This document shows, one piece after another, positions 57,492 through 64,000 of a stretch of 64,000 nt of DNA. The translations under genes were made by a program, and so were the position numbers. Origin of the DNA: Pelotomaculum_C sp050950345 (GTDB taxonomy: Bacteria > Bacillota > Desulfotomaculia > Desulfotomaculales > Pelotomaculaceae); contig JBMNHK010000004.1 in NCBI GenBank assembly GCA_050950345.1, positions 62,001-126,000 of the forward strand, given 5' to 3'. The stretch's first letter is position 1, and every line of letters starts with the position of its first letter. The notes under the pieces were generated by a model, which saw nothing but the letters and a program-made list of their open reading frames with translations, made no database searches and was not told where the DNA came from.

Positions 57492-59579
57492 ATGAGTAAC
57501 AGTGTTGTTTGTAGCGATTTAGTTTGTATTTGTAGTGATGTAGTTTGTAATTGTAATAATGACGCGACAGCCGGTTGTTTGGTATGCGGCGGAGAGTTGA
57601 TTTATCTTCCTGATTCTCATATGAAGGTTAAGTGCGCGTACTGCGGCAAAGAGGAGCAGTCCAATGTTTTTTGTATCAATGGTCATTACATTTGTGATCA
57701 GTGCCATCGGGGAAAAATCCTTGACCTTGTAGAGCAGTTATGTATAGACACAGATTTGACAGATCCTGTGGCCATTGCCCTGGAGATTTTCCAACTGCCG
57801 GAGCTGCACATGCATGGCCCGGAATACCACAGTATCGTAGCTGCAGCTTTGGTGACTGCCTACGGCAATTCAGTAAAAAATAAACAGGTGCAGGCTATAA
57901 AAGAGGCTATCAAGCGGGGCAAAGAAGTTCAAGGCGGTGTGTGCGGCACGCATGGTTCCTGTGGAGCCGCGGTAGCAGTGGGTATCGCCTATTCCATCAT
58001 CCATCAGGTAACGCCTTATTCCAGGGAACAAAGGGGCGCCGCCAACCGCATGGTAGCTTTAGCGTTACTAGAGATCAGCCGGTACGGCGGACCCAGGTGC
58101 TGCAAAAGAGAAACGATGCTGGCAATTGAATCGGCCAGGCTCAACTTTGAAGAGTTCGAGCTCATCAGCAGCAGTCGCTATATTTGCAGCCAGTTTAGCA
58201 ATAATCCGGAGTGCATCTTAGGCGAATGCCCGTATTTCCCGAGCCGGATCGTATTGGGAGAAACAGAAAGCCTTTGTCCCGCTTGTTTTTCGCGCATTTC
58301 GGCCCAAAAAGTCAAATACGGCGCCCAGGTTTTTTTGGAGAAAACTTGTCCAGAGCACGGTGCTTATAAAACTTTGATCTGGAACGGCCCCCCTGACTAT
58401 GAAGCATGGGGTATGGAGAAACTGCCCTCTCCGCCTGTTAATTGCCTCACCGAAGTAAACAAAGGCTGTCCCTATGATTGCGGCCTTTGTCCCGAGCACC
58501 GTCAGAGCACCTGTTGTGTGGTGTTGGAGATTACTAACAGCTGCAATCTTTTGTGCCCGGTTTGCTTTGCTTCCGCGCAGGAAAAAGACACTGCCCCTGC
58601 CCCCTCTTTAGAGGAGATTGGCGCCTGGTACGATAATTTGCTAAAGTGCGGCGGGCCTTTTAACATCCAATTATCCGGTGGCGAGCCCACGCTGCGCGAT
58701 GATATTGCGGACATCATCCGGCTGGGCAAGGAAAAAGGTTTCACTTTCTTTCAGCTCAACACCAATGGACTGCGCCTGGCAGAAGAGCCGGCCTATGTGA
58801 AGATGCTTAAACAGGCAGGGCTTGATTGTATGTATTTGCAATTTGACGCTATGAGCGAGGAGCCTTATATATCCATACGGGGCCGCAAACTGCTGCAATC
58901 CAAGCTGCAGGCCATCGAAAACTGCATTGAGGCCGGGTTGGGTGTAGTCCTGGTACCAACCCTGGTTCCGGGAGTAAATGAAAAAGAAATCGGCCCGATC
59001 CTCCGTTTGGCCATAGAAAAACTGCCCCATGTAAGAGGGGTGCACTTTCAGCCCATCAGCTATTTTGGCCGGTATGGGGAGCCACAGGATAAGCGCTTAA
59101 CCATACCCGATGTGTTGCGGGCTATAGAAGAACAGACCGGCGGGCTGATGAAGGTGGAGGATTTTAAACCGGGTACGGCGGAAAACTCCTATTGTTCTTT
59201 CAACGCCAGTTTTCTCCTGCAGCCTGACGGCAGCCTCAAGACATTAGCAAAGACACAGGGCTGCTGTAGTACCCCGGAGCAAATACCTGTTGGGGATCCC
59301 CAAAGAGCCAGGGAGTTTGTGGCCCGTCAGTGGAGCAGTGCCCCGGAACCAAAAGATGTGATTCCCAGGCATGCAGTACCCAGCTCTATAGATGAATTTT
59401 TGGAACGCAAAGCCCAGTATACATTGTCTATATCCGGCATGGCCTTTCAGGATGTCTGGAATCTGGATTTGACCAGGCTGAAAGAGTGCTATATTCATGT
59501 TGCCAGTGCTGATAAGCGCATGATCCCTTTTTGTGCTTATAACCTTACAAGTATTGAGGGAAACCCTTTGTATAGATAG
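57492..59579 (+). CDS. radical SAM protein (TrsS-like) fused to an N-terminal DUF5714-type domain
   Basis: 695 residues. Residues 1-215: cysteine-rich head (CLVCGGELIY, CAYCGKEEQSNVFC, YICDQCH) and a DUF5714-like helical region (MHGPEYHSIVAAALVTAYGN, GGVCGTHGSCGAAVAVGIAY). From about 250: zinc-like CPACFSRI, CPEHGAYKTLIWNG, CPYDCGLCPEHRQSTCCVVL, then the radical SAM cluster motif CNLLCPVC near residue 350, SGGEPTLRDD, and a C-terminal part. The second half matches the radical SAM (seleno)protein TrsS family, which travels with a methyltransferase, CoA ligase and C-GCAxxG-C-C protein. Cysteines stand where selenocysteine occurs in some members. It is intact although its operon partners are broken. 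GTGAGGTGAAG precedes the ATG. Confidence 0.85.
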   Translation: MSNSVVCSDLVCICSDVVCNCNNDATAGCLVCGGELIYLPDSHMKVKCAYCGKEEQSNVFCINGHYICDQCHRGKILDLVEQLCIDTDLTDPVAIALEIFQLPELHMHGPEYHSIVAAALVTAYGNSVKNKQVQAIKEAIKRGKEVQGGVCGTHGSCGAAVAVGIAYSIIHQVTPYSREQRGAANRMVALALLEISRYGGPRCCKRETMLAIESARLNFEEFELISSSRYICSQFSNNPECILGECPYFPSRIVLGETESLCPACFSRISAQKVKYGAQVFLEKTCPEHGAYKTLIWNGPPDYEAWGMEKLPSPPVNCLTEVNKGCPYDCGLCPEHRQSTCCVVLEITNSCNLLCPVCFASAQEKDTAPAPSLEEIGAWYDNLLKCGGPFNIQLSGGEPTLRDDIADIIRLGKEKGFTFFQLNTNGLRLAEEPAYVKMLKQAGLDCMYLQFDAMSEEPYISIRGRKLLQSKLQAIENCIEAGLGVVLVPTLVPGVNEKEIGPILRLAIEKLPHVRGVHFQPISYFGRYGEPQDKRLTIPDVLRAIEEQTGGLMKVEDFKPGTAENSYCSFNASFLLQPDGSLKTLAKTQGCCSTPEQIPVGDPQRAREFVARQWSSAPEPKDVIPRHAVPSSIDEFLERKAQYTLSISGMAFQDVWNLDLTRLKECYIHVASADKRMIPFCAYNLTSIEGNPLYR

Positions 59580-59632
59580 GAATGCATAGCTAGGAATGTC
59601 AGGAAGTCTTTGAGGAAGTAGGAGGGATTTAT

Positions 59633-60088
59633 ATGTTAAAAAAAAGGCTTTCCAAAACAGAAGTTCTCAAGTATTTTAGCGAAGGGCTGAGTTGCTCCCA
59701 GGTGGTTCTCATGCAATGGGCAGATGAACTCGGTTATGAAAAGCAGGAAGCGCTGAAAATGGCAGCAGCTTTTGGCGGTGGGATGTTCCGGGGTGATACT
59801 TGTGGCGCGGTAGCCGGCGCTCATATTGCCATAGGTTTGAAATACGGTGGTGCTAATACCCCGGCCGGCCAGGAACAGTTGCTGGCAAAGGTGGCGGAGT
59901 TTCAAGAGCAATTCATCGAAAAGCGCAACACCACCATTTGCCGTGAATTGATCGGTTATGACTTTTCCGTTGAGGGAGAGTTGGAAAAAGCGAGGGAAGA
60001 TGGTAAGCTCATGCAAGTATGCCCTGAATTTGTTATTGAGGCCCTGGAGGTCCTGGACGAGATTATGCAGGAGCCTGCCGTGGAGTGA
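59633..60088 (+). CDS. C_GCAxxG_C_C family redox protein
   Basis: 151 residues with LSCSQVVLMQWADELG, FGGGMFRGDTCGAVAGAHIA (the GCGAxxG-type motif), CRELIGYDF and VCPEFVIEALEVLDE: the family-defining spaced cysteines, thought to bind a metal cluster. AGGAGG precedes ATG 59633. It follows the radical SAM gene and looks intact, possibly replacing the deleted paralogue at 56764. Confidence 0.9.
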   Translation: MLKKRLSKTEVLKYFSEGLSCSQVVLMQWADELGYEKQEALKMAAAFGGGMFRGDTCGAVAGAHIAIGLKYGGANTPAGQEQLLAKVAEFQEQFIEKRNTTICRELIGYDFSVEGELEKAREDGKLMQVCPEFVIEALEVLDEIMQEPAVE

Positions 60089-60094
60089 TTTCCT

Positions 60095-60290
60095 ATTGAC
60101 ACACGGGAACCGCCAACGTGGATCAAAAAAGACCTGCGGGATAGTCCCCTGGGTCTTTTTTTGTGAATGACAAGGGAACCGCCCCCTTGTGTCAGGTAGA
60201 TATTCTACCATTGCTGGTAGGGTTTCTCTTTTATTTATCGAAGATATAGGCAAACATAATAGCACACGGTAACGTTCCCGTGTGTCTGTC
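60095..60290. repeat. REP-like hairpins and bidirectional terminator
   Basis: GACACACGGGAACCGCCAAC (degenerate), a hairpin AAAAAAGACC...GGGTCTTTTTTT at 60124-60162 able to terminate both ways, GACAAGGGAACCGCCCCCTT, and AGCACACGGTAACGTTCCCG. This isolated cluster is the only copy set beyond 51.9 kb. Confidence 0.8.
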
Positions 60291-60316
60291 AATTGCGAAA
60301 AATAAGGGGTGATGGT

Positions 60317-61477
60317 GTGTTTAATTTTACTTATTACAACCCGGTGCGTATTGTCTTTGGTAAAGATCGTTTGTCTGAATTAAATGCCTTAGTGCCCAGG
60401 GACGCCAGAGTGCTGGTGCTTTATGGCGGCGGCAGCGCTAAGAAACTAGGCGTCCTGGAAAAGGTAATGAGCAATCTGGGAGAGCGCAAAATTTTCGAAT
60501 TCGGCGGCATTGAGCCAAATCCCCAGTATACCACCCTGATTAAAGCATTGGATCTAGTAAAAAAAGAGCAGATCGATTTCCTCCTGGCCGTGGGCGGCGG
60601 CTCGGTGATGGACGGCACCAAATTTGTTGCCCTGGCTGCGGCATATCAGGGAGACAACCCCGCGGATATCCTGACCAAAAGAGATGTCCAAAAACAGCTG
60701 AAAAAAGCCCTGCCCCTGGGGACGGTGGTTACTATACCGGCAACCGGGTCAGAGATGAATTCCACCTTCGTCATCAGCTATAACCAGGGGAAAACTGCTG
60801 TTGCCACCCCTCTGGTTTACCCCAAATTCTCCTTTCTGGATCCCACCCTTACCTTTACCCTGCCTGCCCAGCAGGTGGCCAATGGTGTTGTGGATATCTT
60901 TGTCCATACCACGGAACAATATCTCACCTATCCTGTGGAAGGCCGCTTCCAGGATCGCACGGCGGAAGGCATCCTGAAGACCTTGCTGGAAATAGGCCGG
61001 AAAACTATTGATGAGCCCACAGATTACGACGCCAGGGCCAACATGATGTGGTGCGCCACCATAGCCCAAAACGGCTTGCTCAGCGCCGGGGTACCCCAGG
61101 ACTGGACCGCCCATATGATTGGTCATGAATTGACGGCCATGTTCGGCATCGACCATGGTAAGACTCTGGCTGTGCTGGCGCCCGCCGTCTGGGCTGTGCT
61201 CAAGGAGCAAAAGCGCGCCAAGCTGCTGCAATTTGCTGAAAGGGTATGGGATATTACCGAAGGTGATGAGGAGGCCAGGATTGACGCCGCTATTAATAAG
61301 ACCAGGGCTTTCTTTGAAAGTCTCGGGATGAAGACCCGCCTGACAGATCTGGGTGTGGGCGCCGGCAGTATCGATGCTCTGATCGACGCCCTGGACAAAC
61401 ACGGCATGAAAAAGCTGTCTGAAACCAAGTCAGTCACCCTGGACGTGAGCCGTAAAATCCTGGAGGTGGCTCTCTAA
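60317..61477 (+). CDS. iron-containing alcohol dehydrogenase (YqhD/butanol dehydrogenase-like)
   Basis: 386 residues from GTG 60317 (AAGGGGTGA upstream). Starts FNFTYYNPVRIVFGKDRLSE, then AVGGGSVMDGTKFVAL, metal region DIFVHTTEQYLTY, HMIGHELTAMFGIDHGKTLA. This NADPH-type subgroup includes YqhD and butanol dehydrogenases that reduce aldehydes. It is a different subgroup from the Fe-ADH at 6266-7411 and stands alone. A repeated 28-bp sequence begins in its last codons. Confidence 0.93.
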   Translation: MFNFTYYNPVRIVFGKDRLSELNALVPRDARVLVLYGGGSAKKLGVLEKVMSNLGERKIFEFGGIEPNPQYTTLIKALDLVKKEQIDFLLAVGGGSVMDGTKFVALAAAYQGDNPADILTKRDVQKQLKKALPLGTVVTIPATGSEMNSTFVISYNQGKTAVATPLVYPKFSFLDPTLTFTLPAQQVANGVVDIFVHTTEQYLTYPVEGRFQDRTAEGILKTLLEIGRKTIDEPTDYDARANMMWCATIAQNGLLSAGVPQDWTAHMIGHELTAMFGIDHGKTLAVLAPAVWAVLKEQKRAKLLQFAERVWDITEGDEEARIDAAINKTRAFFESLGMKTRLTDLGVGAGSIDALIDALDKHGMKKLSETKSVTLDVSRKILEVAL

Positions 61478-61617
61478 GTAAGGTGGTTCGCTGCTGAGGC
61501 AGTCGGGGCTGGTGGAATAGGGATAGATGGCTCTCTAAGTGCAGGGGTTCGCTGCAACCGTTTGGTGTCTGCTTTCCTCCATGTATGGCGGCCCGCTAAG
61601 CAAAGGATGGGGTTCGC
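61467..61617 (+). repeat. three imperfect copies of a 28-35 bp sequence
   Basis: GGTGGCTCTCTAAGTAAGGT...GGTTCGCTGC (from 61467), GATGGCTCTCTAAGTGCAGG...GGTTCGCTGC (from 61526) and TATGGCGGCCCGCTAAGCAA...GGTTCGCT (from 61583), spaced about 57-60 bp. The first copy includes the stop codon of the alcohol dehydrogenase. Confidence 0.7.
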
Positions 61618-62198
61618 TATTTATAGAATTTTGGCTGCAGCCATCTGCCGGCGGCATACTTCAGTACAAGAATAAGCGCCAGGACACCGGCGGTAATCAA
61701 AAGTATAGTCTGGACATCCTGGGCTTGAAATAGGGCAAGCCCCAGCCCGGTGTACAAAAAAGCAGTGGGCAGCTTGCCCAGGGCCGAAGCGGCTAGAAAG
61801 GTCGGAAAAGATACGCCGCCCAGGGCGGCGCCTATATTGATCAGGGGTGTTGGAACCACAGGAATAACCCTGGCGATAATAATGGTCCAGAAAGCGGAAC
61901 CGGGGCTTATTTTGCTCAAATCATAGCTGTAGCGTTCATAATACTTAAAGAAGAAGCTGTTGATACCAAACCGGCGGCAAAGCCAATAGGTCAAACTGGC
62001 GCCGGTGAGGGCGCCGCTCCAGGCCAGGATCACACCCTGCTTAAAACCGAACAAAAAGCCTGCGGCTGCAGCCAGAACGGCATAAGGCACAATCGGCAGG
62101 AAGGCCTGCAAGGCGAATAAGAAAAAGGCTGCCCCGGGGGCCAGTAAGCCAAACTGGTTGATGTAGATAACCATATGCTGATAGTTGTTTAAATCCAT
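61617..62198 (-). CDS. TVP38/TMEM64 (VTT-domain) membrane protein
   Basis: 193 residues, about five membrane segments (GLLAPGAAFFLFALQAFLPI, YAVLAAAAGFLFGFKQGVIL) and the VTT motif region FWTIIIARVIPVVPTPLINI. VTT proteins of the DedA superfamily are linked to lipid carrier or phospholipid scrambling. Monocistronic, downstream-facing to the ADH repeats. Confidence 0.9.
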   Translation of the reverse strand: MDLNNYQHMVIYINQFGLLAPGAAFFLFALQAFLPIVPYAVLAAAAGFLFGFKQGVILAWSGALTGASLTYWLCRRFGINSFFFKYYERYSYDLSKISPGSAFWTIIIARVIPVVPTPLINIGAALGGVSFPTFLAASALGKLPTAFLYTGLGLALFQAQDVQTILLITAGVLALILVLKYAAGRWLQPKFYK

Positions 62199-62291
62199 AT
62201 CGAGTTATCCTTCTGTTATTAGACGAGCGCTTCCTTATACTTCCTATTAGTATGTCAATATGAAAAAGAGTATACCATATCCAAACACCAT

Positions 62292-62331
62292 AAAAACATC
62301 ACCTCCAGCCCTCTAAACTGCGAGGTGATGT
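62292..62331 (-). terminator. terminator after ilvE
   Basis: ACATCACCTC/GAGGTGATGT arms, on the minus strand followed by TTTTTATGG, 20 bp past the IlvE stop. Confidence 0.88.
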
Positions 62332-62350
62332 TCTTTCCGGCGGCGAAAAA

Positions 62351-63424
62351 TTAACCTTTGATTTCCTCCATCCAATTAAACTCGTCCTCAAGTTTGCCCG
62401 ACTGCACACCGGTGATATAGTCAAAGAGCTTTTGGGCGAAGGGCCCGGTCTGGTTATTGTTGATGACGATTTTTTGCCCCTTCCAGGTCAGCTCGCCTAC
62501 TGGGGAGATCACCGCGGCGGTGCCGGAGCCGAACACTTCTTCCAGCTCGCCTTTGGCATGGGCTTCAAAAACCTCACCAATTGATATCTGGCGCTCAATG
62601 GCCGGTACACCCCAGCTGCGGCATAATTCCAGGACGGTTTTGCGGGTGATGCCGCCTAAAATACTGCCGTTAAGTGCCGGAGTAACGACCTCGCCCTTGA
62701 TCTTGAAGAGGATATTCATGGTGCCCACTTCTTCAACATATTTGCGGTGCACTGCATCCAGCCAGAGGACCTGTCCGAAACCTTCGGCGTAGGCCTCCCT
62801 TTGGGCCGCTAAACTCATAGCGTAATTGGCCGGTGTTTTGGCTTCGCCCAGGCCGCCTTTGGTTGCCCGGACGTACTTGTCTTCCACTTTAATGCTGATC
62901 GGGTTAAAACCGGTTTTATAGTAAGCGCCCACCGGGGAAAGGATAATAAACAGTTTGTAGCTGTCGGCAATCTTTACTCCCAGGTGCGCTTCGTCAGCGA
63001 AGACAAAAGGCCTGATATAAAGGGAAGTACCCGGTCGATCCGGAATCCAGTGCTTCTCCAGGGCTAACAAGGTCATCAATCCGGCATGGACTTCTTCCAC
63101 ATCCATTTGGGGAATGCACAGGTGGGCGGCGGAACGGTTAAACCGGTTTAAATACTCATAGGGCCTGAACACCCAGGCCCGGCTGTCACTGGAGCGAAAA
63201 GCCTTCATTCCTTCAAAGATGGCTTGTCCATAATGCAGCGTAGTCATAGCGGGGCTGGCGGGAAAATCACTATACGGCACGATGCGCGGCGAGTGCCAGC
63301 CTTTGCCCGTGTTGTAGTCCATAACAAACATGTGGTCGGTGAAAATCTTCCCGAATCCCAGTTCCTGATCAACGGGTAAAGAACCAGCTTCTTTGACTCT
63401 GTGTAAGGCAATTTCTTCCATCAT
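62351..63424 (-). CDS. ilvE: branched-chain amino acid aminotransferase
   Basis: 357 residues, fold type IV PLP enzyme of the large IlvE (BCAT) type. HYGQAIFEGMKAFRSSDSRA, RPYEYLNRFNRSAAHLCIP, the PLP-lysine region GLGEAKTPANYAMSLAAQRE, YVEEVGTMNILFKIKGEVVT and GTAAVISPVGEL are present. It transfers amino groups between leucine, isoleucine or valine and 2-oxoglutarate. AGGAGG precedes the ATG. Terminators close it and the gene upstream, so it is a single-gene unit; no T-box is seen. Confidence 0.95.
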   Translation of the reverse strand: MMEEIALHRVKEAGSLPVDQELGFGKIFTDHMFVMDYNTGKGWHSPRIVPYSDFPASPAMTTLHYGQAIFEGMKAFRSSDSRAWVFRPYEYLNRFNRSAAHLCIPQMDVEEVHAGLMTLLALEKHWIPDRPGTSLYIRPFVFADEAHLGVKIADSYKLFIILSPVGAYYKTGFNPISIKVEDKYVRATKGGLGEAKTPANYAMSLAAQREAYAEGFGQVLWLDAVHRKYVEEVGTMNILFKIKGEVVTPALNGSILGGITRKTVLELCRSWGVPAIERQISIGEVFEAHAKGELEEVFGSGTAAVISPVGELTWKGQKIVINNNQTGPFAQKLFDYITGVQSGKLEDEFNWMEEIKG

Positions 63425-63510
63425 AAGGCCTCCTACTTAAATCAATATGTAAATTCTATTACTCTTCATCCAAAACGTCTATAAATATTTGAAAATTTAT
63501 CTAAAATTAT

Positions 63511-63554
63511 AAAAAAATAAGCCCGACAAGCAGCGGCAAAGCTTTGATCAGGCT
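63511..63554 (-). terminator. terminator after the HesB-like gene
   Basis: Minus strand: AGCCTGATCAAAGC, loop, GCTTGTCGGGCT, then TATTTTTTT. Ends the transcript of the gene at 63587. Confidence 0.85.
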
Positions 63555-63586
63555 AGATGATATTATTGCATTTGAAAAACTGCTTT

Positions 63587-63895
63587 TTAGCCAATCTCAC
63601 CGTATGTGCTATAGATCAGTCCGGACACCTGCAGCCAATTGAAGCTGTATGGATCAGGGTCGATATATATTTTGATCCCATCGGCCTCGGTCTCGACATT
63701 CTTGTGAACATATACCTCTATTCCCTTGGCTTGCTTTAGATGGTACCTTTCCTTTTTAAACGGCACCCCTGGCGACACGGCAGGCGCCAAGAGATTGCCC
63801 ACACAGCCGCCGTAGTTATAGAGCTCAACGGTGACAGCTCCGGCATTTTTATCAGTTTTTATATATTCCACAGCTTCATCGGTAATATCAACCAC
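63587..63895 (-). CDS. small HesB/CC-Se-motif-like protein
   Basis: 102 residues from GTG 63895 (GGGGGG 8 nt upstream). VDITDEAVEYIKTDKNAGAV, then YGGCVGNLLAPAV and IEVYVHKNVETEADGIKIYI: the pattern of small HesB/IscA-like proteins, including the CC/Se-motif family in which GGCxG may carry Cys-Cys or Cys-Sec. Here only one cysteine is present (GGCVG). A redox or Fe-S carrier role is possible but unproven. The remaining 100 bp to the window end contain no complete gene. Confidence 0.78.
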   Translation of the reverse strand: MVDITDEAVEYIKTDKNAGAVTVELYNYGGCVGNLLAPAVSPGVPFKKERYHLKQAKGIEVYVHKNVETEADGIKIYIDPDPYSFNWLQVSGLIYSTYGEIG

Positions 63896-64000
63896 AGGAC
63901 ATGCCCCCCTTGTGTTTTATAACCATTATATCATAATTTCAAGGGTTTAGCTGATCATTACCCATGAAAAATTGCGTGTCCCATAGTTGGAAAATCCTGC

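Noticed and set aside
60749..61402. 217-codon minus-strand frame
   Set aside because: Antisense to the intact alcohol dehydrogenase, no recognisable domain.
61530..61560. GGTTCG-containing segment considered as a tRNA T-arm
   Set aside because: No acceptor or anticodon arm can be formed around it; it belongs to a threefold direct repeat. No tRNA or rRNA gene was seen anywhere in the window.

Overview
The window looks like chromosome of an anaerobic, Gram-positive, low-to-mid GC Firmicute, probably a Clostridia/Peptococcaceae-type organism. The evidence is a tungsten/molybdenum-type aldehyde oxidoreductase, a four-subunit 2-oxoacid:ferredoxin oxidoreductase, Fe-type alcohol dehydrogenases, sigma-54 control, YtrA-type GntR/ABC operons, LysM-NlpC/P60 wall hydrolase and Shine-Dalgarno sites of the AGGAGG type. 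The species cannot be named from this sequence alone.

Layout. 1-10 kb (minus strand, with a divergent activator): an alcohol/aldehyde oxidation operon (Fe-ADH, frameshifted MFS carrier, molybdenum aldehyde oxidoreductase, FAD/Fe-S oxidoreductase) read from a textbook sigma-54 promoter (7457-7472) and faced by an AcoR-like sigma-54 activator. 10-24 kb: small housekeeping and accessory genes (HD-GYP, thioesterase, SMR pair, NlpC/P60, GntR/ABC operon, ArsR, TetR) mixed with gene debris (DUF218, HNH nuclease, Nei zinc finger, YmaF-like). 23.5-26.4 kb: sugar ABC importer with a frameshifted binding protein. 26.8-33 kb: broken molbindin, then an IS21-type element carrying an IS3-type element, inserted between a DUF421 gene and a DUF4363 gene, plus intron-protein and DUF421 remnants. 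33-36.7 kb: second GntR/ABC operon. 36.8-46.5 kb: nitroreductase, CoA-disulfide reductase-rhodanese, aldehyde dehydrogenase, CvfB-like protein, glycosyltransferase, RAYT transposase, YigZ. 46.8-51.8 kb: por operon and an Old Yellow Enzyme-type flavoprotein. 52-60 kb: a decayed cluster around a radical SAM protein, headed by tandem structured RNAs and hit by a second IS3-type element. 60-64 kb: second Fe-ADH, VTT membrane protein, IlvE, small HesB-like protein.

The most striking feature is a dispersed palindrome family with core GGGGACGGTTCC inside arms such as GACACA/TGTGTC. By eye there are about 80 hairpin units at about 30 intergenic loci between 10.0 and 51.9 kb (and 60.1-60.3 kb), none inside genes, and none in 1-10 kb, 52-60 kb or 60.3-64 kb. 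A HUH-type REP-associated transposase (RAYT, 44976-45749) is bracketed by almost identical two-hairpin copies, so the repeats are best read as the REP/REPIN substrate of this transposase. Arms change in a compensated way between units, some copies double as rho-independent terminators, and several truncated genes end exactly at a copy.

A second signal is a structured RNA present three times (32406-32504; 52454-52551 and 52616-52711 in tandem), with conserved CCGAG, GGAAAC, GCCNCCC and TGGAAAGGA elements and a covarying closing stem; it resembles the Moco riboswitch class and the tandem pair stands ahead of a terminator and the molybdoenzyme-associated cluster. Many genes here are frameshifted, interrupted or internally deleted; where the call depends on a single indel, sequencing error cannot be excluded from the sequence alone.
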